A DNA stretch of 64,000 bases from Micromonospora rifamycinica (GCF_900090265.1 NZ_LT607752.1:4092001-4156000); one strand, 5' to 3'. Shown: positions 1 through 8,743, numbered from the stretch's first letter. Numbers and translations are program-made. The notes: generated by a model from the sequence alone, not told the origin.

Positions 1-573
1 CGCGCCGGACACCCAGGACACCCCCGCCCCTCAGACCCCTCAGACACCCCGGCCCCTCCGACGCCCGGTACCCGGCGCCCGGACACCCCACCTCCCTCGG
101 ACGCCCGGCACCCGAAAGCACCGCTGCATCCCCGCTTCCCGGTGATCCCCACAGCGACCAACTCCAACCGATGGCGACAACGATGAGTAACGAAAGTCGC
201 CACCAACCCACCTCCCACCCCGCATCCTTTGCTCTGCTGCCATCGAGGCAACGGCTACTCACCGTGTCAGGCAAGGACCACGACCCGTCTCCGGTGAATT
301 TCAAAACCGCAGCTCAGCGCGTTGTCGCGAATAGGGCAGCAGAGCAAAGGATGCAGGGGGATTAAGTGGGGGGTGGCCTGGGGTTACGGTGAGCAATATC
401 GAAAGTGGGGACACACCTGAGCACTCTCGGTAATTAGGACAGTGGTGGGTGTTGCGTGCTCGGTGAGCCGGTGGCGCGGCCACCGGGGCCGGCCGCATCG
501 GGGGTGGGGTGGGGCGAGCACACGAGGACATCCTCCCCGTGGTGGGGCGGCTCCGGAGAGCAGTCGGAACCGG
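1..573. other. Non-coding left edge with low-complexity C-rich repeats and an inverted repeat
   Basis: No convincing gene is seen here. The first 120 bases are C-rich and repetitive, with recurring units of the type GACGCCCGG and GACACCCC. A 20-bp perfect inverted repeat lies at 222-241 and 335-354 (separate entry). The rest, up to the end of the receiver-phosphatase gene at 574, shows no coding signature that I can support on either strand. Confidence 0.6.
222..354. repeat. 20-bp perfect inverted repeat, arms 222-241 and 335-354
   Basis: The left arm GCATCCTTTGCTCTGCTGCC is exactly reverse-complementary to 335-354. The arms are 93 bp apart. The spacer has no recognisable gene. It could be a dispersed intergenic repeat, or the ends of a small non-autonomous element. 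The sequence does not look like a terminator because the loop is too long. Confidence 0.8.
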
Positions 574-2112
574 TCAGCGGCGGCGGACCGCGACCACCGC
601 GACGTCGTCGTGGATCTCCGGCGGGGCCAGCTCGACCAGCAGCCGCTGGCAGAAGCCGTCCAGGTCGTCGTCGACCACCGTCGCGCAGGCCGCCAGGGCG
701 GCCAGGCCGTCGTCGATGGTGGCGTCCCGGCGCTCGATCAGCCCGTCGGTGTAGAGCACCAGCGTCGCCCCCGGCGGCAGGGTGAACTCCAGGTCCTCCG
801 GCCGGTCCGCCCGCACCCCGAGCAGCGGGGCCGACTGCTGCACGTACTCCACCCGGCCGTCCACCGACACCAGCGCCGGCAGGTGCCCGGCGCTGGCCAG
901 CCGGATCCGGCCGGTCGACGGGTGCAGCAGCAGGATGCACAGGGTCGCCAGCTCGTTGCGCAGCAACGTACGCATCAGCACGTTGAGCCGTTCCAGGATC
1001 ACCCCGGGCTGGTGCCCCTCCACCGCGTACGCCCGCATCGCGTGCCGCAGCTCGGCCATCACCGTCGCCGCGTGCAGCGAGTGGCCGGCGACGTCGCCGA
1101 TCGCCACCAGCAGCCGGCCGTCGAGCATCACCAGCTCGTAGAAGTCCCCGCCCACCTCGGTCTGCGCGCTGGCCGGCTCGTAGCGCACCGCCAGGTCGAG
1201 ACCGGCCACGTCCGGCAGCCGGCGGGGCAGCAGGCTGCGCTGGAGGGTGACCGCGATCCGGTGCTCCTCGTCGTAGGAGCGCTGCGCCTCCACCGCCGAG
1301 GCGACCGCCTGGGCGAGCTGCACCAGCACCGGCGTCCGGGCGGTCTGGGTGGCGGTGGGCACCACCACGTAGAGCGGGGCGCGGTCCTCCCGCAGCTTGG
1401 CGGCGGCCACGGTCACCGTGTCGTCGACCGGCCAGCGCACCAGCCCCCACCCCTCGGGGGCGTCCACCCGGACGGTCGCGCCGGTCGGCACGCCGGTGTC
1501 GTCGACCACCCACGGTACGATCTGCGCCGCCGCACCCGGACCGGCGGCGATGCCGGCCAGGCACTCCCCGTCGAAGGTCTCCGCGACCACCGCCGCCGGG
1601 CTGCGGAAGATCTGCGCCGCACCGGTCGCCGCCTCCTGCAACAGGCGGGCGAAGGTGGACGCGGCGTGCACCGCCACGGTGGTGTCGGCCAGCCCGGTGA
1701 GCCGCTCGGCGAGCAGCTCGGCCCGGGTCCTCGCCTGGTAGTAGCGCAGCACCGCGTGCGCGGTGGCGACCAGCTCCTCCGGCTCGATCGGCTCGGCCAG
1801 GTAGGCGTCCGCGCCCCGGGTCAGGCCCTGGGCACGGTCCACCACGTCGACCGCGTGCGCGGACACGTGGATCACCGGGATCGCCGGATGGTCCGCCTTG
1901 ATCCGTTCGCAGACCTCGAAACCGCTCAGGTCCGGGAGCCGGACGTCGAGGACCACCAGGTCGACCGGGTCCACCCCGATCCGGGCCAGCGCCTCGGTGC
2001 CGTTCTCGGCCTCCCGGACGGTGAAACCCGCCCGGGTCAGCCAGCTCACCAGCAGGTAGCGCTTGGTCGGGCTGTCGTCGACCACCAGGATCGTCGCCGC
2101 AGCGCCGGCCAC
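574..2112 (-). CDS. Receiver-domain PP2C (SpoIIE-type) protein phosphatase
   Basis: A 512-residue protein. Residues 7-120 form a response-regulator receiver domain with the acidic pair D12/D13 and phospho-acceptor D56 in LDVRLP. The usual KP lysine is replaced by E106 (AYLAEP). A GAF-like sensory region follows at about 150-290. A C-terminal PPM/SpoIIE phosphatase carries GGDFYE, IGDVAGHS and the terminal DDVAVVAV metal ligands. Proteins of this design are RsbU/RsbP-like phosphatases that dephosphorylate STAS antagonists. The GTG start lies 1 bp after the upstream kinase stop, so it is the last gene of the partner-switching operon. The missing lysine suggests unusual receiver chemistry. Confidence 0.9.
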   Translation of the reverse strand: MAGAAATILVVDDSPTKRYLLVSWLTRAGFTVREAENGTEALARIGVDPVDLVVLDVRLPDLSGFEVCERIKADHPAIPVIHVSAHAVDVVDRAQGLTRGADAYLAEPIEPEELVATAHAVLRYYQARTRAELLAERLTGLADTTVAVHAASTFARLLQEAATGAAQIFRSPAAVVAETFDGECLAGIAAGPGAAAQIVPWVVDDTGVPTGATVRVDAPEGWGLVRWPVDDTVTVAAAKLREDRAPLYVVVPTATQTARTPVLVQLAQAVASAVEAQRSYDEEHRIAVTLQRSLLPRRLPDVAGLDLAVRYEPASAQTEVGGDFYELVMLDGRLLVAIGDVAGHSLHAATVMAELRHAMRAYAVEGHQPGVILERLNVLMRTLLRNELATLCILLLHPSTGRIRLASAGHLPALVSVDGRVEYVQQSAPLLGVRADRPEDLEFTLPPGATLVLYTDGLIERRDATIDDGLAALAACATVVDDDLDGFCQRLLVELAPPEIHDDVAVVAVRRR

Positions 2113-2113
2113 G

Positions 2114-3454
2114 TCACACCCCCGCCACGGGCAGGTCCACCGTGAAACTGCTGCCCCGGCCCGGCTCGCTGGTCAGCGACAGGGTGCCGCCGAGCAGGGC
2201 CACCAACCGCCGGGCGTACGGCAGGCCGAGCCCGGTGCCGCTGCGCCGGCTGGTCCCCGGCACCTGGTAGAACTCCTCGAAGATCCGTTCGTGCAGCTCG
2301 GCGGGGATCCCCGGGCCGGTGTCCGAGACGCGGATCCGGATCCGGTCGGCGGCCCGCTCGGCACGCATCCGCACCTCGCCCCGGTCGGTGAACTTCACCG
2401 CGTTGTGCAGCAGGTTGCGCAGCACCTGGGCCAGCAGCACCTCGTCCGAGCGGAGCACCGTGCCCGGGGCCGGCTCCTCGACCAGCAACTCCACCTCGGA
2501 GCGCAGGACGAGCGCCCGCAGCGTCCCGCGTAGCTGACCGAAGACCGCCCGCAGGTCGACCTCCGCCCACTCCGGCTCGATCCGGCCCGCCTCCGCCTTG
2601 GCCAGGTCGAGCAGGTCGTTGACCAGGGAGAGCAGGTCGGTCGCCGAGGACCGGATCAGCTCGACCTGTTGGGCCTGCTCGGCGGTGAGCGGGTCCGACG
2701 CCGGGTCGGTCAGCAACCGCCCCAGCCCCATGATCGCGGTCACCGGGGCGCGCAGCTCGTGGCTGACGTTGGCCAGGAACCGGCTCTTCGACTCGCTCGC
2801 CGCACGCAACTGGGCCGACTTCTCGTCCAGCTCCGCGTAGAGGGCCACCACCCCCCGGTTGGTCTCCTCCAGCTCCTCGGAGAGCTGGGTGTAGAGCGCC
2901 ATCACGCCCCGGTTGGTCTCCTCCAGCTCGGCGTTCAGCACGGCCAGCTCGTCCCGCTGGCTGCGTACCTCGTCGAGCGCGGCGATGAGCTGCCCGTTCT
3001 GGGTGGCCAGCTCGTCGAGGGCGCTGGCCGGGGCAGTGGTGCCCAGCTCAGCCAGGCGTGCCGGGGTCAGCGCCGCGGCGGCGGCCGGGACGCGTCGGGA
3101 CATCCTCACGACGGTATCTCCCGCCACCTCCGCCAGTCCCAGGGTGTCCACCAGTCGCGCCACCGCGCCGGACTGCGGCTCGTAGCGGTTGCCCGGCAGG
3201 GGGCGCAGCGGGGCGAGGTCGACGCTGAGGAACCGCCGGCCGTCCAGCTCCGTCACGGCGGCGAAGCTGACGTCCGCGCCGTCCGCCATGCGCAGCAGGT
3301 CCCGGGCCACCTCGCTGAGCGCGGTGGCGAACCGGACCTGGTCCTGGTGCTCCAGCCCGACCGCCGCGGCGACCTCCCGGCCCCGCTGACGGATCCCGAA
3401 GATGTCCTGTTCCACCCGCAACGCCATCCGCAGGAGTGGCTCGCGGGCGGTCAC
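2114..3454 (-). CDS. Hybrid-context sensor histidine kinase with truncated RsbT-like N-terminus
   Basis: A 446-residue cytoplasmic kinase. Residues 1-70 resemble the first half of an RsbT-type ATPase (ATALSEVARDLLR corresponds to the N-box helix), then the fold seems to stop. A coiled coil at about 145-222 contains a tandem near-repeat (ELEETNRGVMALY / ELEETNRGVVALY). HisKA follows with H232 (NVSHELRAP), then HATPase_c with NLLHNAVKF, DTGPGIP and GTGLGL. The start was set at GTG 3454, where it shares GTGA with the upstream stop. A longer upstream reading would translate the neighbouring phosphatase gene out of frame. It probably phosphorylates the adjacent receiver-phosphatase. Confidence 0.88.
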   Translation of the reverse strand: MTAREPLLRMALRVEQDIFGIRQRGREVAAAVGLEHQDQVRFATALSEVARDLLRMADGADVSFAAVTELDGRRFLSVDLAPLRPLPGNRYEPQSGAVARLVDTLGLAEVAGDTVVRMSRRVPAAAAALTPARLAELGTTAPASALDELATQNGQLIAALDEVRSQRDELAVLNAELEETNRGVMALYTQLSEELEETNRGVVALYAELDEKSAQLRAASESKSRFLANVSHELRAPVTAIMGLGRLLTDPASDPLTAEQAQQVELIRSSATDLLSLVNDLLDLAKAEAGRIEPEWAEVDLRAVFGQLRGTLRALVLRSEVELLVEEPAPGTVLRSDEVLLAQVLRNLLHNAVKFTDRGEVRMRAERAADRIRIRVSDTGPGIPAELHERIFEEFYQVPGTSRRSGTGLGLPYARRLVALLGGTLSLTSEPGRGSSFTVDLPVAGV

Positions 3455-4467
3455 GACGGGGCTCTCGCGACCAGCACGCAGGCGTCGTCCCGGCGGATCC
3501 CGGCGTCCCGCAGCAGGGTCGCCGCGACGACGACCGGCGCCCGCCCGGTCAGCCCCGGGTAGTCGTCGGAGCGCCACCGGTCCACCACGCCGTCGCTCTG
3601 CATCACCAGCAGCGCGCCGGGCGGGAACGGGTAGTCGTACTCCCGGACCGTCGGGCGTTGGTGGCCGGCGATGCCGGGCAGCGACACCATTCCCCGCCGG
3701 GTGCCGTCGGGGGCCAGCACGGTCCCGGCGATGTTGCCCAGGCCGGCGTAGCGCAGCAGGCCCGCCGCCGGGTCCAGCTCCGCCACCGCCACCGCGGCCC
3801 CGCGGGTGTGCGACATGGCGCGGTGCAGGTACGTCACCACGGTGGCGGGCGGCCCGTCCGGGGCGGACCGGAAGGCGGCGACCGCCGCCTCGGCGGCGGC
3901 GTTGGCCAACGGCCCGTGTCCCAGCCCGTCGCAGACCAGCACCTGGTGCCGGCCCGGCCCGCTGCGCACGGCGTGGCCGTCCCCGCTGACCTGCTCGCCG
4001 GTGATCGGCCGGGTCAGCCCCGCCGCCCAGGCCGGGGCGACCCGCACATCCTTCGCCCACACCTGCACGGCGAAGACGGTGCCGCGACCCGGCCGGGACC
4101 AGGCGTCGTACCAGCTCGCCTGCCGGGTGATGGCGCCGAGGCCGATGCCGAGGGTGCCGGTGGTGGAGTGGCCGTCCCGGGAGGAGACGGTCAGGTCGGC
4201 CATCCCGGGGCCGGAGTCGACCGCGATCAGCTCCACCCCGGCCGCGTCGCCGGACCGCACCGGACGCAGCAGCAGGACGCCCTCCTGGGCGTGCTTCACC
4301 AGGTTGCTGGTCAGCTCGGCGGCGACGATGGCCAGCTCCGCCACCCGGTTCTCGCCCAGGCCGAGCTGAACGCCGAGGCGTTCCGCCGCGCGCCGGACGG
4401 CACTGGCGGTGCTGCCGCTCTCCGGCCGGTACCAGTGGCCCGCGTCCGGCACGACGTCGTGGATCAT
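3451..4467 (-). CDS. RsbT/RsbW-like ATPase fused to RsbX/SpoIIE-type phosphatase
   Basis: A 338-residue protein. The N-terminal half (about 10-130) is a GHKL ATPase with the N-box AAELTSNLVKHA, DSGPGM and GTLGIGLGA. The C-terminal half is a PP2C-like domain with VLVCDGLGHGPLA, SDGVVD and RRDDACVLV. Such fusions in stressosome loci act as RsbX-like phosphatases resetting RsbS/RsbR. ATG 4467 was chosen because it gives an ATGA overlap with the rsbT stop; a GTG three codons upstream is possible. It is in the same operon as rsbRST. Confidence 0.88.
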   Translation of the reverse strand: MIHDVVPDAGHWYRPESGSTASAVRRAAERLGVQLGLGENRVAELAIVAAELTSNLVKHAQEGVLLLRPVRSGDAAGVELIAVDSGPGMADLTVSSRDGHSTTGTLGIGLGAITRQASWYDAWSRPGRGTVFAVQVWAKDVRVAPAWAAGLTRPITGEQVSGDGHAVRSGPGRHQVLVCDGLGHGPLANAAAEAAVAAFRSAPDGPPATVVTYLHRAMSHTRGAAVAVAELDPAAGLLRYAGLGNIAGTVLAPDGTRRGMVSLPGIAGHQRPTVREYDYPFPPGALLVMQSDGVVDRWRSDDYPGLTGRAPVVVAATLLRDAGIRRDDACVLVARAPS

Positions 4468-4880
4468 CGGGACCACTTGGTGACGGTGATCCGGGTGCCC
4501 TCGCCGGGGGCGGTCTGGATGTCGAAGTCGTCGACCAGTCGACGGGAACCGCTGAGGCCGAGGCCGAGGCCGCCGCCGGTGGTGTACCCGTCGGTGAGGG
4601 CGAGGCCCAGGTCGGCGATGCCCGGACCGGAGTCGGCGAAGACGATCCGCACGCCCCGCCGCCGGCCGTCCTCGACGACGGTCACCTCGGCGGTGCCGCC
4701 ACCGCCGTAGATGAGGGTGTTCCGGGCCAGCTCACTCGCGGCGGTGACCAGCTTCGTCTGGTCGACGAGGGAGAGCTTGACCGCCACCGCCACGGTACGC
4801 ACCAGCTGACGGACCCGGACGACGTCCTCGTCACTGGCGATCGCCTGGGTCTGCGTGCCCAGGTCGACTCCCGGGGTCAT
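4464..4880 (-). CDS. rsbT: RsbT-like serine/threonine protein kinase (switch protein)
   Basis: A 138-residue GHKL-fold kinase. It has the N-box TAASELARNTLIYG, the G1 box DSGPGIADLG and the G2 box GGGLGLGLSGSRRL. In the Bacillus stressosome, RsbT phosphorylates RsbR and RsbS, is released, and then activates an RsbU-type phosphatase. The length and motif spacing fit the family. It overlaps rsbS by ATGA, which preserves the classical R-S-T order. No sigma factor gene is present in the window, so the final target is unknown. Confidence 0.92.
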   Translation of the reverse strand: MTPGVDLGTQTQAIASDEDVVRVRQLVRTVAVAVKLSLVDQTKLVTAASELARNTLIYGGGGTAEVTVVEDGRRRGVRIVFADSGPGIADLGLALTDGYTTGGGLGLGLSGSRRLVDDFDIQTAPGEGTRITVTKWSR

Positions 4881-5302
4881 GACGATGTCGCCGCCGTCCC
4901 GGACTCCGCGTCCTCGGGGTCCTCGTCGTACCCGAGGTCGTCGTCGCCACGGGACGCCGCGATCAGCTCCATGCCCCGCTCCACGTTCAGCGCGGTGCGG
5001 ATGCCGTTGAGCGACAGGCCCAGCTCGACCAGGGTGATGGCGACCGCGGGACGCATCCCGACGACCACCGTCTCGGCGTCGAGCACCTTGGAGATCGAGG
5101 CGATGGTGGAGAGCATCCGGCCGACGAAGGAGTCGACGATGTCCAGCGCGGTGATGTCGATGATGACGCCGTGGCAGCCGGTCGCCACGATCCGCTCGGC
5201 CAGGTCCTCCTGGAGGGTGACCGCCGTCTGGTCGGACATGTCGATCTGGATGGAGACCAGCAGGATGTCGCCGATCTTCAGGATCGGCACCCGTTCCATC
5301 AC
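4877..5302 (-). CDS. rsbS: RsbS-like STAS-domain stressosome scaffold/antagonist
   Basis: A 141-residue single STAS domain (about 4-118) with the phosphorylation loop ALDIVDSFVGR, whose serine is the RsbT target in characterised homologues. An acidic C-terminal tail of about 25 residues extends beyond the usual RsbS end. The GTG start at 5302 overlaps the rsbR stop as GTGA; ATG 5299 is an alternative. It should form the stressosome core with RsbR and sequester RsbT. Confidence 0.92.
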   Translation of the reverse strand: MMERVPILKIGDILLVSIQIDMSDQTAVTLQEDLAERIVATGCHGVIIDITALDIVDSFVGRMLSTIASISKVLDAETVVVGMRPAVAITLVELGLSLNGIRTALNVERGMELIAASRGDDDLGYDEDPEDAESGTAATSS

Positions 5303-6159
5303 GCCTCCCGGCCGCGGTGGCGGCGGGACGTCTCCACCCCGGTGAGCCGCAGCACGTGCCGCAGGGCGTCGGCCAGGCTCGCCTTGGTGGCGATGTCGCC
5401 GAACTCGATGCCGAGCGCGACGATGGTCTGGGCGATCTGCGGGCGGATGCCGGAGATGATGCAGTCGGCGCCCATCAGCCGGGCGGCCACCACCGTCTTG
5501 AGGATGTGCTGGGCGACCTGGGTGTCGACCGCCGGCACGCCGGTGATGTCGATGATGGCGTACGGCGAACCGGTGTCGACCAGGGTCTGCAGCAGCCGTT
5601 CCATCACCACCTGGGCGCGGGCCGAGTCGAGGGTGCCCACCAGTGGCACGGCGACCACGCCGTCCCAGATCTTCACCACCGGGGTGGAGAGTTCGAGGAG
5701 CTGCTCGGCCTGGTCGGCGATCAGGCCCTCGCGGGTCTGCACGTAGGTCTCGAAGGTGAGCAGCCCCATCCGGTCGACCAGGCCGGTGAAGTCGATGACG
5801 TCCCGCAGCGAGAGTTCCACGCCGTCGGTCTCGGCCAGCTCGACCAGGACGTCCTTGAGGGCGTAGATGCTGACCGCGGTCTCGGTGGCGGTGAAGCTCT
5901 GCCGGGCCCGGCTGCGGGACAGGTCGGCGAGCACCGCCCGCAGCTCACCCGCCCCGGGTGACTGGAGGTCCGCCAGGCCGACGCCGCCGGCATTGATCAT
6001 GCTAGCGTGCAGCTCCTGCACCTGGAGGCGGAGCTCGGCCTGGCTGAGCCGGCCGCGCAGGGAGGCGGTGACGATCTCCGTCCACCGCTGAACCACCCGC
6101 TCACCGTGCCCGGTCAGCAGCTCGACGAGTCGGTCGCCTCCGTCTGCGGTCAACGCCAT
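5299..6159 (-). CDS. rsbR: RsbR-like stressosome protein
   Basis: A 286-residue protein. The variable N-terminal half (about 1-160) is an RsbR-type helical sensory domain. The C-terminal STAS domain (about 165-275) contains DITGVPAVDTQVAQ with phosphorylatable threonines. The start at ATG 6159 is fixed by a strong AGGAGGT Shine-Dalgarno sequence (complement of 6165-6170); the open frame continues upstream but without ribosome-binding support. It is the first gene of the stressosome operon, divergent from the STAS antagonist at 6318. Confidence 0.92.
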   Translation of the reverse strand: MALTADGGDRLVELLTGHGERVVQRWTEIVTASLRGRLSQAELRLQVQELHASMINAGGVGLADLQSPGAGELRAVLADLSRSRARQSFTATETAVSIYALKDVLVELAETDGVELSLRDVIDFTGLVDRMGLLTFETYVQTREGLIADQAEQLLELSTPVVKIWDGVVAVPLVGTLDSARAQVVMERLLQTLVDTGSPYAIIDITGVPAVDTQVAQHILKTVVAARLMGADCIISGIRPQIAQTIVALGIEFGDIATKASLADALRHVLRLTGVETSRRHRGREA

Positions 6160-6317
6160 GGTTACCTCCTGTGAGCTGGGCCGGCCGGACTCTATCACCG
6201 GAGGCGGACCCGGTAGTTGCCCCGCGGCAAAGGAATGACCGGTCCCACCGGAAGCGCTCCCGTCCGGCGTGTCCCGCCGTTCGTGGGATACCGTTTCACC
6301 AATAACAGGAGGTCTGA

Positions 6318-6674
6318 ATGTCCCTGACGGTGCACACGGAACAGCGCGGCGACGTCGTCGTCGTGTCGGTCGCGGGCGAACTCGACATGGCGACCGCACC
6401 GCAGCTCCAGGACCAGATCACCGACCTGCTCGACAAGGGTCGCAGCCGGCTGGTGTTCGACCTGGCCGAGGTGTCGTTCTGCGACTCGACCGGGTTGTCG
6501 GTCTTCGTCCGGGCCAAGAACAGCTGCGACGAGGCCGGCGGCGTGGTCCGGTTGGCCGCCCCGCAGCGCGGTGTGCTGCGCATCCTCGAGGTCAGCGGCC
6601 TGGTCGAGGTGCTGCACACCTATCCGACGGTCGACGAGGCCGTCGCGGGCGACCCCACCCCCGCCTCGTCCTGA
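6318..6674 (+). CDS. STAS-domain anti-sigma factor antagonist (RsbV/BldG type)
   Basis: A 118-residue single STAS domain with the regulatory serine in FCDSTGLSVF, typical of RsbV/SpoIIAA/BldG antagonists that bind an anti-sigma kinase when unphosphorylated. ATG 6318 is preceded by AGGAGG. It is divergent from the rsbR operon, and the nearby phosphatases are its plausible reactivating enzymes. It lacks a cognate anti-sigma gene next door. Confidence 0.92.
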   Translation: MSLTVHTEQRGDVVVVSVAGELDMATAPQLQDQITDLLDKGRSRLVFDLAEVSFCDSTGLSVFVRAKNSCDEAGGVVRLAAPQRGVLRILEVSGLVEVLHTYPTVDEAVAGDPTPASS

Positions 6675-6684
6675 CCGGCTTCGC

Positions 6685-7995
6685 TCACCGCTCGTCCTCG
6701 ATGAACCGGGGACGGGCGATCACCATGCCCGCAGTCGTCTGCACCGCGAGCGCGGCGAGCAGGAAGCCCATCGGCGCCGTCCACCCACCGGTCGCCTCGT
6801 AGAGCACGCCGACGAGCAGCGGACCGAGCGCGGCGATCACGTAACCGGTGCTCTGCGCGAACGCGGACAGCGCCACCGTCCCGTCGGCGGTCCGGGCACG
6901 CAGGCCGATGGTGGTCAGGATCAGCGGGAACGCGCCCTGACCGAAGGCGAGTAGCAGGATCCACAGCACCGCCCCGTCGCGGGGGGCGAACGCCAGCCCC
7001 AGGTAGGCCGCGGCGGAGAACGCGGTCAGCCCGAACACCAGCGGGCGCAGGGTGCGCAGCCGACCGGCCAGCGTGGGCATCAGCAGGGCGACCGGCACGC
7101 CGAGCGCGGTGACCCCGGCGAGCAGCAGTCCGGCGGTCTCCGCCCGGAAGCCGGCGTCCCGGAAGAGCTGGGCCAGCCAGCCCATGATGGCGTACCCGCT
7201 GAGCGACTGCGCGCCGAAGTAGACCGCCATCGCCCAGCCGAGCCGGGTGCGGGCTGGTCGGACCCGGGAGCGCGCCGCCGGGACCGCCGCGGTGGTGGCC
7301 CGTCGGGCGGCCCGCGTCCGCAGTGCCAGCGGCACCCACGGGAGTACGGCCAGCGCCGCCAGCGCCGCCCACACCCCGAGCCCGGCCCGCCAGGACCCGA
7401 AGGCGTGCGCCACCGGCACGGCGGCGGCCGCGGCCACCGTCGTGCCCGCCGTCAGGGCCATCGTGTACGCCCCGGTGACCAGCCCGGTCCGGTGCGGGAA
7501 GTGCTGCTTGACCAGCATCGGCAGCAGGATGTTCGCCACCGCGATGCCGGCCAGGGCCAGCGCGCTGGTGAGCACGAAGACCGCCGCCGAGTCGGTGACC
7601 ACCCGGAGCACCTGACCGACGGTGAGGGCAAGCATCGCCACCACCAGCACCCGGGCCGCCGGCCAGCGGCGGATCAGCCACGGGGTGAGCGCGCCGAGAC
7701 CGGCGAAGGCGATGGTGGGCAGCGTGGTGACGAGTCCGGCCATCGTGCCGGAGAGACCGAGGCCGGTGCGTACCTCGTCGAGCAGGGCGCCCAGGCTGGT
7801 CACCGCCGCCCGCAGGTTGAGCGCGACCAGCAGCATCCCGACCAGCACCAGCGCGCCACCGGTGACCGGCGACGGGGCACGGTGGGTCGGCCGGTGGACG
7901 CCCGGTGCGGGTGGCTCGGCGGTGCCGCCCGCGCCGACGGTGGTGTCGTTCCGGCCGGTGGCGGTGGCCTCGACGCTGGCGGTTGGCGGGGTCAT
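6685..7995 (-). CDS. MFS transporter, CynX/NimT family
   Basis: A 436-residue integral membrane protein with about 12 hydrophobic segments after a 45-residue Ala/Thr/Pro-rich cytoplasmic N-terminus. The signature LNLRAAVTSLGALLDEV in the first helix is typical of the CynX/NimT branch (cyanate or 2-nitroimidazole exporters). The real substrate is not determinable. It is divergent from a GntR regulator 50 bp away, which likely controls it, and ends 10 bp from the convergent STAS gene. Confidence 0.88.
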   Translation of the reverse strand: MTPPTASVEATATGRNDTTVGAGGTAEPPAPGVHRPTHRAPSPVTGGALVLVGMLLVALNLRAAVTSLGALLDEVRTGLGLSGTMAGLVTTLPTIAFAGLGALTPWLIRRWPAARVLVVAMLALTVGQVLRVVTDSAAVFVLTSALALAGIAVANILLPMLVKQHFPHRTGLVTGAYTMALTAGTTVAAAAAVPVAHAFGSWRAGLGVWAALAALAVLPWVPLALRTRAARRATTAAVPAARSRVRPARTRLGWAMAVYFGAQSLSGYAIMGWLAQLFRDAGFRAETAGLLLAGVTALGVPVALLMPTLAGRLRTLRPLVFGLTAFSAAAYLGLAFAPRDGAVLWILLLAFGQGAFPLILTTIGLRARTADGTVALSAFAQSTGYVIAALGPLLVGVLYEATGGWTAPMGFLLAALAVQTTAGMVIARPRFIEDER

Positions 7996-8034
7996 GACCT
8001 CGAACCTACAATCATGGGATGAATTTCGGCAGCT

Positions 8035-8052
8035 GGTGTAACCGGTGACACC
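8035..8052. promoter_or_regulatory. Possible operator at the GntR regulator start
   Basis: GGTGT at 8035-8039 and ACACC at 8048-8052 form an inverted repeat overlapping the GTG start of the regulator, in the 49-bp divergent gap with the MFS gene. FadR-type regulators bind short palindromes of this size, but the match is not diagnostic. Confidence 0.35.
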
Positions 8053-8743
8053 GTCAGTGGATTCCCCAGCGGTGGATTCCCCGGCCGTGCCCCCGCGCGG
8101 TCAACGGGTGCAGCAGACCATCGAGCAGCTCCGGAGCCGGATCCTCGGCGGCGAGTGGCCGGTCGGCGGGCGGATCCCCACCGAGCCGCAGCTGGTGACG
8201 GCGCTCGGGGTGGGGCGGAACACCGTCCGCGAGGCCGTCCGGGCGCTGGTGCACGCCGGGGTCCTGGAGTGCCGGCAGGGCTCCGGGACGTACGTGGTGT
8301 CGACCGACGAGTTGGCCCCGGTGGTGGCCCGCCGGCTCACCGACGACCGGATGGCCGAGGTGGTCGAGGTCCGCCGGGCATTCGAGGTCGAGGCGGCCCG
8401 GTTGGCCGCGCTGCGGCGTACCCCGGAGGACCTGGTGGCGCTCGACAGCGCGCTCGCCGCCCGGGAGGCCGCCTGGCGGTCGGGCCGGGTCGGCGAGTTC
8501 GTGGAGGCGGACGTCGCGCTGCACACGGCGGTGGTCGCCGCCGCCCACAACGGCATGCTGGCCGAGCTGTACGCCTCGGTCGGCGCGGCCCTGCGCAGCA
8601 CCGTCGCGCACGCCATCGGCGACACCCTGCGACCCCAGCGGTACGTCGACCACGGCCGGCTGGTGGCGGCGATCCGGGACGGCGATCCGGGACGGGCGGC
8701 GATCGAGGCCGGTGCTTTTCTGGAGCCCCCGTCCGGGGCATAG
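8045..8743 (+). CDS. GntR-family (FadR/FCD type) transcriptional regulator
   Basis: A 232-residue regulator. The winged helix at about 20-85 has the GntR signature GGRIPTEPQLVTALGVGRNT and a wing with CRQGSGTYV. The FCD effector domain at about 100-225 retains metal/ligand residues such as DVALHTAVV and HGRLVAAI. The GTG start lies in the divergent promoter region with the MFS exporter, suggesting it represses that exporter in response to a small metabolite. Confidence 0.9.
   Translation: MTPSVDSPAVDSPAVPPRGQRVQQTIEQLRSRILGGEWPVGGRIPTEPQLVTALGVGRNTVREAVRALVHAGVLECRQGSGTYVVSTDELAPVVARRLTDDRMAEVVEVRRAFEVEAARLAALRRTPEDLVALDSALAAREAAWRSGRVGEFVEADVALHTAVVAAAHNGMLAELYASVGAALRSTVAHAIGDTLRPQRYVDHGRLVAAIRDGDPGRAAIEAGAFLEPPSGA

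Noticed and set aside
442..2145. Plus-strand open frame opposite the receiver-phosphatase
   Set aside because: His/Arg/Gly/Pro-rich antisense frame typical of high-GC codon third-position bias, without any domain.
2114..4060. Long open frame extending the histidine kinase upstream to 4060
   Set aside because: The extra 200 residues are Gly/Arg/Pro-rich shadow translation of the neighbouring phosphatase gene; GTG 3454 overlaps the upstream stop and begins the real protein.
6285..6290. Sigma-B-type -10 element (GGGATA) before the STAS antagonist gene
   Set aside because: The match to GGGTAT is imperfect and the -35 spacing is uncertain, so it is not listed as a promoter.
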